NCBI RefSeq assembly: GCF_000312665.1
Contig: NZ_HF536772.1
Coordinates: 2,911,380-2,975,379, forward strand
Origin: Rhizobium mesoamericanum STM3625
GTDB lineage: Bacteria; Pseudomonadota; Alphaproteobacteria; Rhizobiales; Rhizobiaceae
Direction: 5' to 3'
Length of the DNA: 64,000 nucleotides
Shown here: piece by piece, positions 1-9,758 of the stretch
Layout: each line of letters begins with the position of its first letter
Numbering within the stretch: the stretch's first letter is position 1
Position numbers and translations under genes: made by a program
The notes under the pieces: model-generated
Told to the model about the DNA's origin: nothing
Databases searched by the model: none
Seen by the model: only the letters and a program-made list of their open reading frames with translations

Positions 1-1186
1 TCGGTAGCCAACGTGCCTGCTCCAAGGCAACGACCAGCTTTTCGATTTTCGAGGGGTTGCTGTCGCCGCCGACCATGATGCGGACAGTCGCCTGGCCGAT
101 GACGCCATCCGGCTTCAACCCATGTTCCTTCTGGAAACCTTCGACAAGCGCAACGATCTCCGGCGAATACTCGGTGCTGCCAGCATAGGCAGCAAGCGTT
201 GCCGTATGCTCAGCCTTGAGGGCGGCCGAACCGTGCTTGGAGATCGCCTTCACGATATTCGGGATTTCGGACGAGCTCTCGCCAGGGTGAAGCACGCCGC
301 TCAGGGCGATGTTGATACGCTCGCCGCTTGCGCCTTCAGCGCGCAGCTTTGCCAGTTCGCCTTCAAGCGCGACAAACTGCGGCCCGTCCGGCGTGCGGCT
401 TTTAAGATAGGCGGCCGTGTCCGGGCTCATTCGGGCGAGCTTCAGCACCGGCGCCAGGTTCACGTCCTTACGCTTGAAATCGTGATAGCCGGAGAGCTTG
501 TTCGGATCGATCCGACCGCGAACGGTGTCCTGCACATAGGCAAGCACCTTGGCGGAAAGCTCCAGCTCGAACTGCGTCAGGGCGCGTTCACGGATTGCTG
601 GATCCGGATTGGCCGGATCCTCGCTCGGCACCTGGACTGCATAATCAGCCGGGTCGAGACCGACCGACGCGGCATCCGCCAACACGCCCATTGCCGCCTT
701 GGCGCGATCGTTGACGTCAGTACCGGCCAGCCACAAGAACGGGTTCTTCACGTCTCCGTAATATGCCTCGAGCGCCTTGGCGACTTCGACGGGAGCCCGC
801 ACCTTGGCCTCGATCAGGAAACGGCGCTGCACCGACGGCGCGGCCTCGGTCGTTGCCGACGCATCGGCAACTGCCCCGGTGACAACAGGGTCGGCAAACT
901 TGCCGGTGTCAACAAAGCGCATCGCATCCGGCTGATACGTATAGTAGCGCGGGCTCGAAACCTTCGGCAGGGGCGCATCCGGCGCGGACTGGAGGAACGA
1001 AGGCACCGACTGCCTCGGACTGACAATCGTGCCCTGGGTCCGAGCGCGATCCCCGCGGATCATATCCATCAAGGTGTAAGCGTGCGCGGGCGCGGCGCCC
1101 GTGGCAGCCATACCGCAGGAAAGCGCGAGTGCGGAGGCCGCACCTTTCAGAAGGAATGTCATGCTTTTATCCAGTCCCAGTGTCAT
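1..1186 (-). CDS. L,D-transpeptidase (YcbB/LdtD-like), C-terminus cut by window edge
   Basis: The minus strand is open from an ATG at 1186 (or 1162) to the window edge. The product has a signal peptide (best seen from the second start, MTFLLKGAASALAL, ending near APAHA). A long N-terminal region of the YcbB type follows, then a peptidoglycan-binding repeat (EGFQKEHGLKPDGVIGQATV), and LEQARWLP, which in this family precedes the catalytic YkuD domain. The catalytic Cys/His domain lies outside the window, so activity cannot be judged. The family makes 3-3 peptide cross-links in periplasmic peptidoglycan. The gene is transcribed away from fumC. The family call is fairly secure; the exact start is open between the two ATGs. 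Confidence 0.8.
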   Translation of the reverse strand, partial: MTLGLDKSMTFLLKGAASALALSCGMAATGAAPAHAYTLMDMIRGDRARTQGTIVSPRQSVPSFLQSAPDAPLPKVSSPRYYTYQPDAMRFVDTGKFADPVVTGAVADASATTEAAPSVQRRFLIEAKVRAPVEVAKALEAYYGDVKNPFLWLAGTDVNDRAKAAMGVLADAASVGLDPADYAVQVPSEDPANPDPAIRERALTQFELELSAKVLAYVQDTVRGRIDPNKLSGYHDFKRKDVNLAPVLKLARMSPDTAAYLKSRTPDGPQFVALEGELAKLRAEGASGERINIALSGVLHPGESSSEIPNIVKAISKHGSAALKAEHTATLAAYAGSTEYSPEIVALVEGFQKEHGLKPDGVIGQATVRIMVGGDSNPSKIEKLVVALEQARWLP

Positions 1187-1558
1187 GCTGTCTTCAAATC
1201 GCGGGCAAGACCCGCCTTAAGAACGTGTTTCATCCGGCGCGTGCGTCACATGGCAGAAAGCCGGCTCGCCCGCCAGCCTCGACCAACTCAACCTTTAGTA
1301 ACTAGGTAAACTCTTGCGCCGGCCGTCAGTTCACACAAAATTATGAAATTATTGGTTAATTTTTTACTCTATTTTCGCGATCAGACACAGTGGCCAAAAA
1401 GCAGCTGCCAGATAAAAATTCAGCCGTGTCTAAAAGATCACTGATCTTTCGCTTACTAACATGACGCCGCCACTCATATTTGTGTTTTCAAGCGGTTTTC
1501 TTCGGATGATTTCAGACCTATAAGACCGCATCTCTGAGACGCACCGCGAAAGAAAGGT
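1187..1558. other. Divergent intergenic region, transpeptidase/fumC
   Basis: 372 bases without a supported gene. It contains an AT-rich stretch around 1335-1375 and must hold the promoters for both divergent genes, but I cannot assign -35/-10 boxes with confidence. A plus-strand reading frame running through the transpeptidase into this region is an antisense shadow. Confidence 0.6.
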
Positions 1559-2956
1559 ATGGCCATGACCTCCACCCGCACCGAAACAGATACGTTCGGC
1601 CCAATCGAAGTTCAGAGTGACAGGTATTGGGGCGCCCAGGCACAGCGCTCCCTTGGCAACTTCAAGATCGGCGCGGAAAGACAGCCGCGGTCGATCATTC
1701 GCGCGCTCGGCATCGTCAAGCAGGCGGCGGCGCGCACAAATATGGCGCTTGGCCAACTCGATCCGGCGATCGGAAACCCTATCGTAAATGCGGCACAGGA
1801 AGTCATCGAGGGCAAACTCAACGATCACTTTCCTCTCGTCGTCTGGCAGACCGGCTCGGGCACGCAATCAAACATGAATGCCAATGAGGTGATCTCCAAC
1901 CGCGCAATAGAAATGCTGGGTGGGGTGATGGGATCGAAGAAGCCGGTTCACCCGAACGATCACGTCAACATGAGCCAGTCGTCGAATGACACCTATCCAA
2001 CGGCAATGCACATCGCCTGCGCCGAAGAGATCGTTCGCCACCTGCTTCCGAGCCTGCGGCATCTGCATGCCGCCCTTGACATGAAGGTCACCGAGTTCAG
2101 CCACATCATCAAGATCGGCCGCACGCACACTCAGGACGCAACGCCGCTGACGCTCGGCCAGGAGTTTTCGGGCTACGCAGCGCAGGTCGGCTCCGCCATC
2201 AAGCGCATCGAGATGACGCTGCCCGGCCTTTACGAACTTGCACAAGGCGGAACCGCCGTCGGAACCGGCCTCAACGCACCGGTCGGCTTTGCCGAGATGG
2301 TTGCTGAAGAGATCGCCAGCATTACCGGACTGCCGTTCGTCACTGCCCCGAACAAGTTCGAGGCGCTCGCCGCGCATGACTCGATGGTATTCAGCCACGG
2401 CGCCATCAACGCCGCCGCCGCGGCCCTCTTCAAGATTGCCAATGATATTCGCCTGCTGGGATCTGGCCCTCGTTCCGGCCTTGGCGAACTCGCCCTTCCC
2501 GAGAACGAGCCCGGCTCCTCCATCATGCCGGGCAAGGTCAACCCGACGCAGTGTGAAGCCTTGACGCAAGTTTGCATTCATATCTTCGGCAACAACGCTG
2601 CCCTGACCTTCGCCGACAGCCAGGGCCACTTCGAGCTCAACGTCTACAATCCGATGATGGCCTACAACTTCCTCCAGTCGGTGCAATTGCTCGGTGACGC
2701 AGCGATCTCCTTCACCGACAATTGCGTCGTCGGTATCGAGGCACGCGAAGACAATATCAGGGCCGGTCTCGAGCGCTCGCTCATGCTGGTCACTGCGCTC
2801 GCGCCTAAAATTGGCTACGACAATGCCGCCAAGATCGCCAAGACGGCACACAAGAACGGCACGACCCTCAAGGAAGAGGCGTTGGCGAGTGGTCTCGTCA
2901 CCATTGAGGAGTACGATGCGATCGTTCGCCCCGAGGCGATGATCGGCCCGAAATAA
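1559..2956 (+). CDS. fumC: Fumarate hydratase class II
   Basis: Interconverts fumarate and L-malate in the cytosolic TCA cycle; this is the iron-independent, homotetrameric class. The 465-residue length is normal. Visible motifs are the substrate-site run [13 protein letters not shown] near residue 100, the conserved SSNDTYPTA, the [10 protein letters not shown] helix carrying the catalytic His, and the superfamily signature [11 protein letters not shown] at residues 319-329. The start at 1559 follows a GAAAGAAAG stretch; a second ATG two codons later (1565) is equally possible. A terminator-like hairpin follows, and then an Fe-S class I fumarase in the same direction. Identification is secure. 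Confidence 0.97.
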   Translation: MAMTSTRTETDTFGPIEVQSDRYWGAQAQRSLGNFKIGAERQPRSIIRALGIVKQAAARTNMALGQLDPAIGNPIVNAAQEVIEGKLNDHFPLVVWQTGSGTQSNMNANEVISNRAIEMLGGVMGSKKPVHPNDHVNMSQSSNDTYPTAMHIACAEEIVRHLLPSLRHLHAALDMKVTEFSHIIKIGRTHTQDATPLTLGQEFSGYAAQVGSAIKRIEMTLPGLYELAQGGTAVGTGLNAPVGFAEMVAEEIASITGLPFVTAPNKFEALAAHDSMVFSHGAINAAAAALFKIANDIRLLGSGPRSGLGELALPENEPGSSIMPGKVNPTQCEALTQVCIHIFGNNAALTFADSQGHFELNVYNPMMAYNFLQSVQLLGDAAISFTDNCVVGIEAREDNIRAGLERSLMLVTALAPKIGYDNAAKIAKTAHKNGTTLKEEALASGLVTIEEYDAIVRPEAMIGPK

Positions 2957-2983
2957 CCCGCGCCGAGCAGCCGAAATAGGAGG

Positions 2984-3006
2984 CCGCCGCACCGCGGCGG
3001 TGTTTT
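2984..3006 (+). terminator. Rho-independent terminator after fumC
   Basis: CCGCCGC (2984-2990), loop ACC, then GCGGCGG (2994-3000) and TGTTTT. It lies 27 bases past the fumC stop and before the class I fumarase, suggesting the two fumarase genes are not one simple transcript. Confidence 0.7.
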
Positions 3007-3109
3007 CACAGGGTATCATGATTAAAACAGACAGGTTTTAGAATTATTGCAATTGCGAAGACGCCCGAATAGACCATCTGCGATTTCGGTCCGCATGAAA
3101 GGTCCTTCG

Positions 3110-4717
3110 ATGGCTGACGATCTTTTCCCCCTCAGCAAAGATACTACCCCATACCGCAAGATCAGCAGCGACTACGTCTCTGTCGACAGCTTCAAGGGAC
3201 AGGACATCCTGAGCGTCGAGCCCGAAGGCATCCGTCTGCTCGCCGAAACGGCCTTCGCCGACATCAACCATCTCCTGCGCCCCAGCCATCTGAAAAAGCT
3301 CGCTTTAATCCTTGAGGATCCCGAAGCGACCGACAACGACCGCTTTGTCGCGTATGATCTGCTAAAAAACGCCAACATAGCTGCCGGTGGCGTGCTGCCC
3401 ATGTGCCAGGATACGGGCACAGCGATCATCATGGCCAAGAAGGGCCGCCGTGTCTGGACCGAAGGCGAGGACTACTCGGCCCTCGCCAAGGGCGTGATGG
3501 ACGCCTATGAGAAGAAGAACTTGCGCTATTCGCAGCTCGCCCCCGTCAAGATGTTCGAGGAGAAGAACACCAAGAACAATCTGCCGGCCCAGATCGACAT
3601 CTATGAGGAAGGCACCGACTCTTACGATTTCCTGTTCGTCGCCAAGGGCGGTGGCTCAGCCAACAAGACCTTCCTCTATCAAGGCACCCCGTCGCTTTTG
3701 ACGCATGATCGGATGATCGACTTCCTCAAGGAGAAGATCCTGACGTTAGGTACGGCGGCCTGCCCTCCCTACCATTTGGCAATCGTCATTGGCGGCACGT
3801 CGGCCGAGATGAACCTGAAGACCGTCAAGCTTGCCTCGACGCGCTATCTCGACGGTCTGCCGACCGAAGGTTCCGATAGCGGCCATGCCTTCCGCGATAT
3901 CGAGATGGAAAAGGAAATCCATAAGCTGACGCAGCAGATGGGTGTCGGCGCCCAGTTCGGCGGCAAATATTTCTGTCATGACGTGCGTGTCATCCGCCTG
4001 CCGCGCCACGGTGCCTCGTTGCCGATCGGCCTCGGGGTTTCCTGTTCGGCAGATCGCCAGGCAAAGGGCAAGATCACCCGCGACGGCATCTTCGTCGAGC
4101 AGCTTGAGACGGATCCCTCGAAGTACATGCCCGAAATCGAAGAGTCGACACTATCGGATTCGATGGTCCGCATCGATCTCAACCAACCGATGTCCGGTAT
4201 TCTGGCCGAACTCAGCAAGCATCCGGTCAAGACGCGGCTCTCGCTGACCGGGACGATCATCGTCGCCCGCGACCTTGCTCACGCAAAGATCCGCGAGCGA
4301 CTGGAGAAGGGTGAAGGCATGCCCGAATACATGAAAGACCACCCTGTCTACTATGCCGGTCCCGCGAAGACGCCGGCGGGCTACGCCTCCGGCTCCTTCG
4401 GTCCGACCACAGCTGGTCGCATGGATTCTTACGTCGACCAGTTCCAGTCTTTCGGCGGATCGATGGTGATGCTTGCCAAGGGCAACCGGTCCCGCGCCGT
4501 GCGCGAGGCATGCAAGACACACGGCGGCTTCTACCTCGGCTCGATCGGCGGACCTGCGGCCCGACTGGCGCAAGACTGCATCAAGAAGGTCGAGGTGCTG
4601 GAATATCCGGAACTCGGCATGGAGGCCGTATGGAAGATCGAGGTCGAAGACTTCCCCGCCTTCATCGTCACCGATGACAAGGGCAACGATTTCTTCCAGG
4701 AATTCAACCTCGGCTGA
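3110..4717 (+). CDS. Fumarate hydratase class I, Fe-S dependent (FumA/FumB type)
   Basis: A 535-residue one-chain class I fumarase, a member of the oxygen-sensitive [4Fe-4S] hydro-lyase family that interconverts fumarate and malate. The three likely cluster cysteines are visible: C99 in [10 protein letters not shown]218 in AACPPYH (followed by IVIGGTSAE) and C312 in SCSADR. The C-terminal half has the family motif TTAGRMDSY and the GSIGGPAA segment. I chose the ATG at 3110 because GAAAGG lies 8 bases upstream; the frame is open further upstream, but that stretch has no family similarity. It sits directly after fumC, so the cell encodes both an iron-free and an iron-dependent enzyme for one reaction. 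Identification is secure; no allele name is assigned. Confidence 0.95.
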   Translation: MADDLFPLSKDTTPYRKISSDYVSVDSFKGQDILSVEPEGIRLLAETAFADINHLLRPSHLKKLALILEDPEATDNDRFVAYDLLKNANIAAGGVLPMCQDTGTAIIMAKKGRRVWTEGEDYSALAKGVMDAYEKKNLRYSQLAPVKMFEEKNTKNNLPAQIDIYEEGTDSYDFLFVAKGGGSANKTFLYQGTPSLLTHDRMIDFLKEKILTLGTAACPPYHLAIVIGGTSAEMNLKTVKLASTRYLDGLPTEGSDSGHAFRDIEMEKEIHKLTQQMGVGAQFGGKYFCHDVRVIRLPRHGASLPIGLGVSCSADRQAKGKITRDGIFVEQLETDPSKYMPEIEESTLSDSMVRIDLNQPMSGILAELSKHPVKTRLSLTGTIIVARDLAHAKIRERLEKGEGMPEYMKDHPVYYAGPAKTPAGYASGSFGPTTAGRMDSYVDQFQSFGGSMVMLAKGNRSRAVREACKTHGGFYLGSIGGPAARLAQDCIKKVEVLEYPELGMEAVWKIEVEDFPAFIVTDDKGNDFFQEFNLG

Positions 4718-5291
4718 TTGACCTCAGTGGATAGCCGCGTGTTGGCCGATGGCCGACCGCGGCGCCCTTAATCCGGCTCTGCGGGCCTGTGACACCAAGC
4801 GCCTCTTCTGTCCTCACGCTAACGCGAATATCGCTGCGGAAAACCGCGGCGAAGAAGCCCTCCTGCCTAATCAGCACCACATATCCCGCGATACCTGCGG
4901 CAATGAGTGGGATGGGCGAAGTATAACGAGACTTATCCATGCGCTTAGCCTTAGATGAGAGCTGCGGCTCCTTCGATAGCAATAATGTGCGCTCCGTTTG
5001 TGATGCAGAGCGACCGATTGACACCGAACGTCAACAATCTGGAAACAATAAAGGCCCCCCCGGGGAGGACGCCAGGTTGGAATTTTTGTTTTGGGTCACT
5101 CGCGCATAAGGCGCAACAGCCATTACATGGCGACAAAATCATAGATAAAAATCAACGCGATAAGCAAGTTTTGGAGAGACTTGCGTAAATCTCACCTATA
5201 ATCATTGGTATATCCCCCCTTAATCATTTCCCAATATTTGTAGGCTAGCAAATTAAAGTCTGCTTTTGACATTTAATTGAGGAGTAGTCGC
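4718..5291. other. Intergenic region before the GGDEF gene
   Basis: 574 bases with short open frames on both strands but none with ribosome site, codon use or recognisable protein. A GC hairpin around 4731-4768 (GCCGCG ... CGCGGC) follows the fumarase without a T-run. The last 200 bases are AT-rich and contain GCAAGT ... ACTTGC inverted arms near 5164-5185, probably the promoter zone of the next gene. Confidence 0.5.
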
Positions 5292-6362
5292 ATGACGACG
5301 ACCGCGGCGCCAATGAGGGCGCAGGTTCCCGACGTGGCAGGTCAGATCACGTTCGCCATGCGCTCCATGGGTGTCGCGCCGATACCTCGGAACTACGAAC
5401 TCTTCTATGAAGCCTATATCGGCTCCAACCCGGCGCTGACACGCGATCTTGCCGCACTCGGCAGTCAGGCAACGCAGGAAGAACTGGACAGGCTCGGCGC
5501 ACAGTATTTTGCGCACAGCCCTGCCCGCGTATTCGACGACGCGCACGGTCGCATCGCCGCCGAGCTCGAGACGCTGTTGCGTGTCCTACGCCAAGAGCAA
5601 ACCTCGCTGGAAAGCTACAACAAGCTGCTTGGGGAAACCTACAAACGGATCAGCTCGAAGAACCATACGAGCGTGGAACTCATTGAAAACGCCCTCACTT
5701 TGCTCACCGAGGCCACCGGCGACACCATGGCGCATGGCGAACGCACCGTCGAGAATGTCGTCCAGCGCTCGCAGGAGATGGACCAGGTCCGCAAGGAGCT
5801 CGACGAGTACAAGCGCATCGCCAACACTGACTCGTTGACCCGCCTGTCGAACCGTCGCGCCTTCGACGATCGCCTCGCGGCGGTTTTCAACAATCCTGCC
5901 ATGCGCCCGGTGACCGCATTGGTGCTCGCCGACATCGATAATTTCAAGAAGATCAACGATACCTATGGTCATCCGGTCGGTGACAAGATACTTGCGACCG
6001 TCGCCTCGGTCATCCGCGCCAACGTGCGCCGCGACGTGTTCGTCGCCCGCACCGGCGGCGAGGAGTTCGCCCTGATCGTCGAAGGCAACACCGCCGAGGA
6101 AGTGATGGGAACGGCAGAACGGATCCGCCGCACGCTTGAAACGACACCCTTCACGAATTCGCGCACGAGGATCAATTACGGGCCCGTCACCGTATCTGTC
6201 GGTGTCTGCATGGCTTCCCACGCCGATGATGCCGGCGAGCTCTACCACAAGGCAGACGTGGCGCTTTATGGAGCCAAAAACTCCGGCCGCAACTGCAGCG
6301 TCCTCTTCGAAGACGGCATGCAGAAAGACTTCACGAAGAGCTGGCTGATCTACAAGGGATAA
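5292..6362 (+). CDS. Diguanylate cyclase (GGDEF), cytosolic
   Basis: 356 residues. The C-terminal half is a GGDEF domain with the active loop GGEEF at residues 255-259, the metal-binding DIDNFKKIND segment, and a C-terminal ADVALYGAKNSGRN. It should therefore make cyclic di-GMP from two GTP. The position normally holding the RxxD inhibitory site (nine to six residues before GG) reads RRDV, so canonical product inhibition is absent. The N-terminal ~170 residues have no membrane segment and look helical, of a type common in rhizobial GGDEF proteins. The start is the ATG at 5292 with GAGGAG 8 bases upstream. The family is secure; the input signal is unknown. Confidence 0.92.
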   Translation: MTTTAAPMRAQVPDVAGQITFAMRSMGVAPIPRNYELFYEAYIGSNPALTRDLAALGSQATQEELDRLGAQYFAHSPARVFDDAHGRIAAELETLLRVLRQEQTSLESYNKLLGETYKRISSKNHTSVELIENALTLLTEATGDTMAHGERTVENVVQRSQEMDQVRKELDEYKRIANTDSLTRLSNRRAFDDRLAAVFNNPAMRPVTALVLADIDNFKKINDTYGHPVGDKILATVASVIRANVRRDVFVARTGGEEFALIVEGNTAEEVMGTAERIRRTLETTPFTNSRTRINYGPVTVSVGVCMASHADDAGELYHKADVALYGAKNSGRNCSVLFEDGMQKDFTKSWLIYKG

Positions 6363-6411
6363 GCCCGTAAATACCGCCTGGCGCCGGCTTAAAACCCTAG
6401 GGGCTGCGGTT

Positions 6412-7023
6412 TCACCACATCGTCTTGGCCGCACGCTCCGGCCATTCGCGATCATAGGTCTCGTGATCGAAATCCCCGGTCGCCGCCTTCAGCATCAGCC
6501 CGGGGGTCGGCAAGCTCCTCGGATCGATGAACGTTTTTGGATTCCAGAGCTCGGAACGGATCAGCGCACGGGCGCACTGGAAGTAAACCTCGTCGATCGT
6601 GATAGCAATCACGGTCCGCGGGTGCTTTCCGTCCATTACGAAGCTTAAAAGGACAGCCTCATCATTGGTCACGACGCCGCGCCCATTGATGCGCATGGTC
6701 GTGTTCGAACCGGGGATGAGAAACATCAACGCCAGGCGCGGATCGCGTACGATGTTGGAGAGGGAGTCGACGCGGTTATTTCCGCGCCAGTCCGGCAGGT
6801 GCAGTGTCCTGTCGTCAATGATACGCACGACGCCGCCAATATCGCCACGCGGCGAGCAGTCGAGCCCTTCTGGACCCACCGTTGCCAGTGCCACGAACGG
6901 CGATGCCTCGATCATCTCGCGGTAGAGCGGTGTCAGATAGTGCGTCACCTTGGCTATTGATGCCTGCGTCAGCCCGCCGGCATAGATCGCCGCGAGTTCT
7001 TCCACCGTTTCAATGATTTTCAT
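6412..7023 (-). CDS. PPOX-class FMN-dependent flavoprotein (DR_2398-like)
   Basis: 203 residues of the pyridoxamine 5'-phosphate oxidase split-barrel fold. Visible family features are the N-terminal REMIEASPFVALATVGPEGLDCSPRG strand region, split here as REMIEASPFVALATVG and EGLDCSPRG, then the WRGNNRVDSLSN segment and the LMFLIPG barrel strand. The C-terminus (FQCARALIRSELW) matches the probable FMN-dependent subgroup. The substrate is unknown and true pyridoxine oxidase activity is not implied. The ATG at 7023 is preceded by CAGGA. It is convergent with the GGDEF gene and stands alone. Confidence 0.85.
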   Translation of the reverse strand: MKIIETVEELAAIYAGGLTQASIAKVTHYLTPLYREMIEASPFVALATVGPEGLDCSPRGDIGGVVRIIDDRTLHLPDWRGNNRVDSLSNIVRDPRLALMFLIPGSNTTMRINGRGVVTNDEAVLLSFVMDGKHPRTVIAITIDEVYFQCARALIRSELWNPKTFIDPRSLPTPGLMLKAATGDFDHETYDREWPERAAKTMW

Positions 7024-7072
7024 GAGCGTCCTGCCGGTTGTTGCGGGCCGCCTTTAGCTGCCTCGCGTGACG

Positions 7073-8026
7073 TTACAATGACATGCGCCGGGCCGGAAGG
7101 TCAAAAAGCGGAATAATCTCAGCATCTTTGTCGGAAATGACCTCGCCGAGGAAACTGGTGATCGTATCCAGAACCGGCTGCGCCGCGACAATTCGCCGGT
7201 GCCCAAATCCGTTAGCCCAGTGAAGCCGGACCTCATCGCCAGCCGCGGCGTAGCGTCGGGCATGGTCGGCGCTCACTTCCTTGTCGTCTTCGGCATGCAC
7301 AATCAACACCGGCCGCTGGATCGCGCCGGCGGTCCTGCTCGCGTCGAACTCTTCCACTCGCCGGCCGGTGACACGACGCACTTCGTTCTCAAAGACTTGC
7401 TGCGCAGGCCATCCAAGCCCGATTAGCTTGCCGAACCCCTTGAACAGCCAGTGCATTTCGCTCGGCGAGCCGATCAGCACCAGCTTTTGCGGGAGCACGG
7501 CAGGCACGCCTGGCAGCAGGCCTGCCGCAGCCACGATCAGTGCGGCACCTCCGAAAGAATGGCCGATTGCGGCGTCGAACGCGCCGAACCGAGCCTCGGC
7601 CGCCGCTATCGCCTTCACCGCCATACCCATATGGAGCGCCCGTCCCGCTGCGCACCCATGGCCGGGAAAATCGACTGCAATCACCTCCGCGCCCGTTGCC
7701 GCGAGAGTCGTCGCAAGGTCGGCCATATAGGCGCTGCTCGATCCCCATCCGTGCGTCACGAGATAACGGCCGCGGCGCCCCAAAGCACCACCATTCAGCC
7801 GATACGCATGCGCCAGCCCGCCGCCGGAAAGACGAAGCCTGAACCTCTCCGCGTCAGCCAACTTTGCTACGCCGGCTGCATGCGCGCGCTTCGCCTTCTC
7901 GCCCTTGGGCTTTGAGGAGGGGGTTACGCAGAACAGGCGGAAAGCCACTTTCCCGGCAATGCGCGGCGAAAGAGACTGCAACAAGCAAAATCCGAGGCGG
8001 GTGACCTTCAGCGTAAAGTTTGCCAT
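7073..8026 (-). CDS. Alpha/beta hydrolase
   Basis: 317 residues from the ATG at 8026 (MANFTLKV). The frame is open further upstream but would cross the operator repeats. An alpha/beta-hydrolase core is clear: oxyanion strand YLVTHGWGSSS, nucleophile elbow IGHSFGG, acid loop VLIVHAEDDKEV and catalytic His in GFGHRRI. The N-terminal ~75 residues are a basic helical extension with no clear signal peptide. The substrate cannot be inferred. It is divergent from a MarR-family gene with paired repeats between them, so it is probably that regulator's target. Confidence 0.85.
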   Translation of the reverse strand: MANFTLKVTRLGFCLLQSLSPRIAGKVAFRLFCVTPSSKPKGEKAKRAHAAGVAKLADAERFRLRLSGGGLAHAYRLNGGALGRRGRYLVTHGWGSSSAYMADLATTLAATGAEVIAVDFPGHGCAAGRALHMGMAVKAIAAAEARFGAFDAAIGHSFGGAALIVAAAGLLPGVPAVLPQKLVLIGSPSEMHWLFKGFGKLIGLGWPAQQVFENEVRRVTGRRVEEFDASRTAGAIQRPVLIVHAEDDKEVSADHARRYAAAGDEVRLHWANGFGHRRIVAAQPVLDTITSFLGEVISDKDAEIIPLFDLPARRMSL

Positions 8027-8042
8027 AGTGGGAATCCAATAA

Positions 8043-8079
8043 TGTTCAACAATGAACAATAAAGTACAACGATGAACAA
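8043..8079. promoter_or_regulatory. Putative MarR operator: 20-bp spaced direct repeats with inverted core
   Basis: CAACAATGAACAA (8047-8059) recurs as CAACGATGAACAA (8067-8079), exactly 20 bp apart, about two helical turns. The first copy overlaps a perfect inverted pair TGTTCA (8043-8048) and TGAACA (8053-8058). The marR start codon (8072) lies inside the second copy. The repeats are seen directly; binding by the adjacent MarR protein is inferred. Confidence 0.6.
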
Positions 8080-8539
8080 AAATCAATCCCTGCCCTGGGA
8101 TCATCCGCGTTTCCGCAGCTGGATCGCCGTCGCCCGTGCATGCCAGCTCATGCAGCAGTCGCTCGGCCGCTCGCTATCTGAGCTCGATATCAAGACCCCG
8201 CATCTCGATATTCTCATCAACCTTTATCGCTTCGAAGGCATTTCCCAGCAGGAGCTCGCCCGCAAGCTGCTGGTCGGGCGCTCGAACATGAGCATGCTGC
8301 TGCCGCAGATGGAAAAGCGCGGCCTGATCAAACGACGCGGCGACGCAAAAGACAAGCGCGTGCTACGCCTCTTCCTGACGCAGGAAGGGCGCGACATCAC
8401 CGAAAAAGCCATGATCATTCAGACCGACCTCATCGAGCGCGTGCTTTCGCCCGAACCGATCGAGCAATGCATGGCGATGGCGGACTCGATGGAGCGGATT
8501 ATCCGCGTGCTGCAACGGGATCTGGTCGAGGAAGACTGA
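8072..8539 (+). CDS. MarR-family transcriptional regulator
   Basis: 155 residues, the usual size of a winged-helix MarR dimer. The DNA-recognition region is visible (ISQQELARKLLVGRSNMSMLLPQMEKRGLI, in pieces ISQQELARKLL and GRSNMSMLLPQMEKRG), followed by the wing RRGDAKDKRVLRLFLT. The start codon lies in one copy of the repeated operator-like sequence, so binding there would block its own translation start or transcription. It is divergent from the alpha/beta hydrolase. Its stop is 2 bases from the stop of the convergent LtrA gene. The effector ligand is unknown. Confidence 0.9.
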   Translation: MNKNQSLPWDHPRFRSWIAVARACQLMQQSLGRSLSELDIKTPHLDILINLYRFEGISQQELARKLLVGRSNMSMLLPQMEKRGLIKRRGDAKDKRVLRLFLTQEGRDITEKAMIIQTDLIERVLSPEPIEQCMAMADSMERIIRVLQRDLVEED

Positions 8540-8541
8540 TG

Positions 8542-9732
8542 TCAGTGAACGGTATGACCGACCGCCTGGCCCGAGAGGGACCTGTACTCCCAGGCGGCCA
8601 CTATGATCAGCACTGCCGTCGCGAGAACGCCTGCAAGGTAGAGCTCGATAAACGGCGCAATGAAAGCAAGAAGAATGAGGAGCACGAGACCCGCCAGATG
8701 CGATAGCGGCAGACGCCCGCTGGTCGCCCCCTTGAACCAGAGATTGCCTGCCAGAAATAGTCCCGAGCCGCCGAGCACCGAGGCAATCACACCGAGGTCG
8801 CCGGTTTCATGTGGGTTAGAGAACATGAACTCAACCGCAACGGCGTGAACGATGATCCCGGCCAAAATCGGGATATGAGCATAGGTAAAGGCCTGCCGCG
8901 CGAGGCTTCCCGGCGTTTCATCGTGCTCGATGCGGTGTGCCGCCCGCTCGTGGCCGAAGCGGAAATAGAGCCACCACATCGCAACAGTCCCGACGAAACC
9001 CGTGGCGAATACCACAGCCGTCAGCGTCGAAAAAGGCAACTCGGAGAACGTTCGTCCGGAGACGAGAATCGCTTCGCCGAGGCAGATGATAACGAAGAGC
9101 GCGCAACGCTCGGCCATATGGGCACCGGACACATCCCAGTCAGAAGCAGTGGACTTGCCAAAACCGGGTACGGCAAAGCCGCTCGCCGGCCCCGCATACT
9201 CCATCGCAAGCGCGACCAGCCAAGCAATCAGCCGCGCCTCGTGCTCGAGGAGACCACCGGCGATCCAGAATATGCCGGAAACGATTAGCCAGGTGCTGAT
9301 GCGAAGAAAATTGCGGTAGTTGGAGGCACTCGCCTGCTTGACGGCATAAGTGGTGAAGAGTGAACGGCCCACCTGCATCAGCACATAAGCGCCGGCAAAA
9401 AGAAGGCCTTTGTCGCCGAAGGCTTCCGGAATGGATGCGGAAAGAACGAGGCCCAGCAGCATCAGCACGACGAGCATACCACGAACAGGCATCTTGTCGG
9501 GATCGAGCCAGTTGGTAACCCACGCCGTGAAGATCCACACCCACCAGACGGCAAAGGTCATCAGCCCAGCCTCAAGCGCCCCGAGTGGGGTATAATGCGC
9601 CGCCAGGGCATGTGAAAGCTGCGAAATCGAGAAGACGAAGACGAGATCGAAAAACAGCTCGAGAAAAGTGACCTTACTGCCGCCCGGACTACCCTTCACC
9701 CGCAGCCAGTCTCGTTTCTTCGTTTCCGTCAC
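8542..9732 (-). CDS. LtrA-family (low temperature requirement) membrane protein
   Basis: 396 residues from a GTG at 9732, supported by a GGGGGAA ribosome site. An upstream extension of the frame is very Arg-rich and unlike a protein. The N-terminus has the LtrA signature VTFLELFFDLVFVFSISQLS followed by about ten hydrophobic segments, so it is an inner-membrane protein. LtrA was named from a Listeria low-temperature growth locus; the biochemical role is unknown. The DUF971 gene lies 26 bases upstream on the same strand, so the two are probably co-transcribed. Confidence 0.88.
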   Translation of the reverse strand: MTETKKRDWLRVKGSPGGSKVTFLELFFDLVFVFSISQLSHALAAHYTPLGALEAGLMTFAVWWVWIFTAWVTNWLDPDKMPVRGMLVVLMLLGLVLSASIPEAFGDKGLLFAGAYVLMQVGRSLFTTYAVKQASASNYRNFLRISTWLIVSGIFWIAGGLLEHEARLIAWLVALAMEYAGPASGFAVPGFGKSTASDWDVSGAHMAERCALFVIICLGEAILVSGRTFSELPFSTLTAVVFATGFVGTVAMWWLYFRFGHERAAHRIEHDETPGSLARQAFTYAHIPILAGIIVHAVAVEFMFSNPHETGDLGVIASVLGGSGLFLAGNLWFKGATSGRLPLSHLAGLVLLILLAFIAPFIELYLAGVLATAVLIIVAAWEYRSLSGQAVGHTVH

Positions 9733-9758
9733 GCATTCCCCCCGTGGGTTTGTCTTGA

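Noticed and set aside
122..1309. 395-residue plus-strand open frame over the L,D-transpeptidase
   Set aside because: Antisense to a clear family protein; the product is Arg/His-rich without any domain.
1868..3019. 383-residue minus-strand open frame opposite fumC
   Set aside because: Shadow of the GC-rich fumC codons; no family features.
4749..5188. Short open frames after the class I fumarase
   Set aside because: No ribosome sites, no ordered composition, mutually overlapping on both strands.
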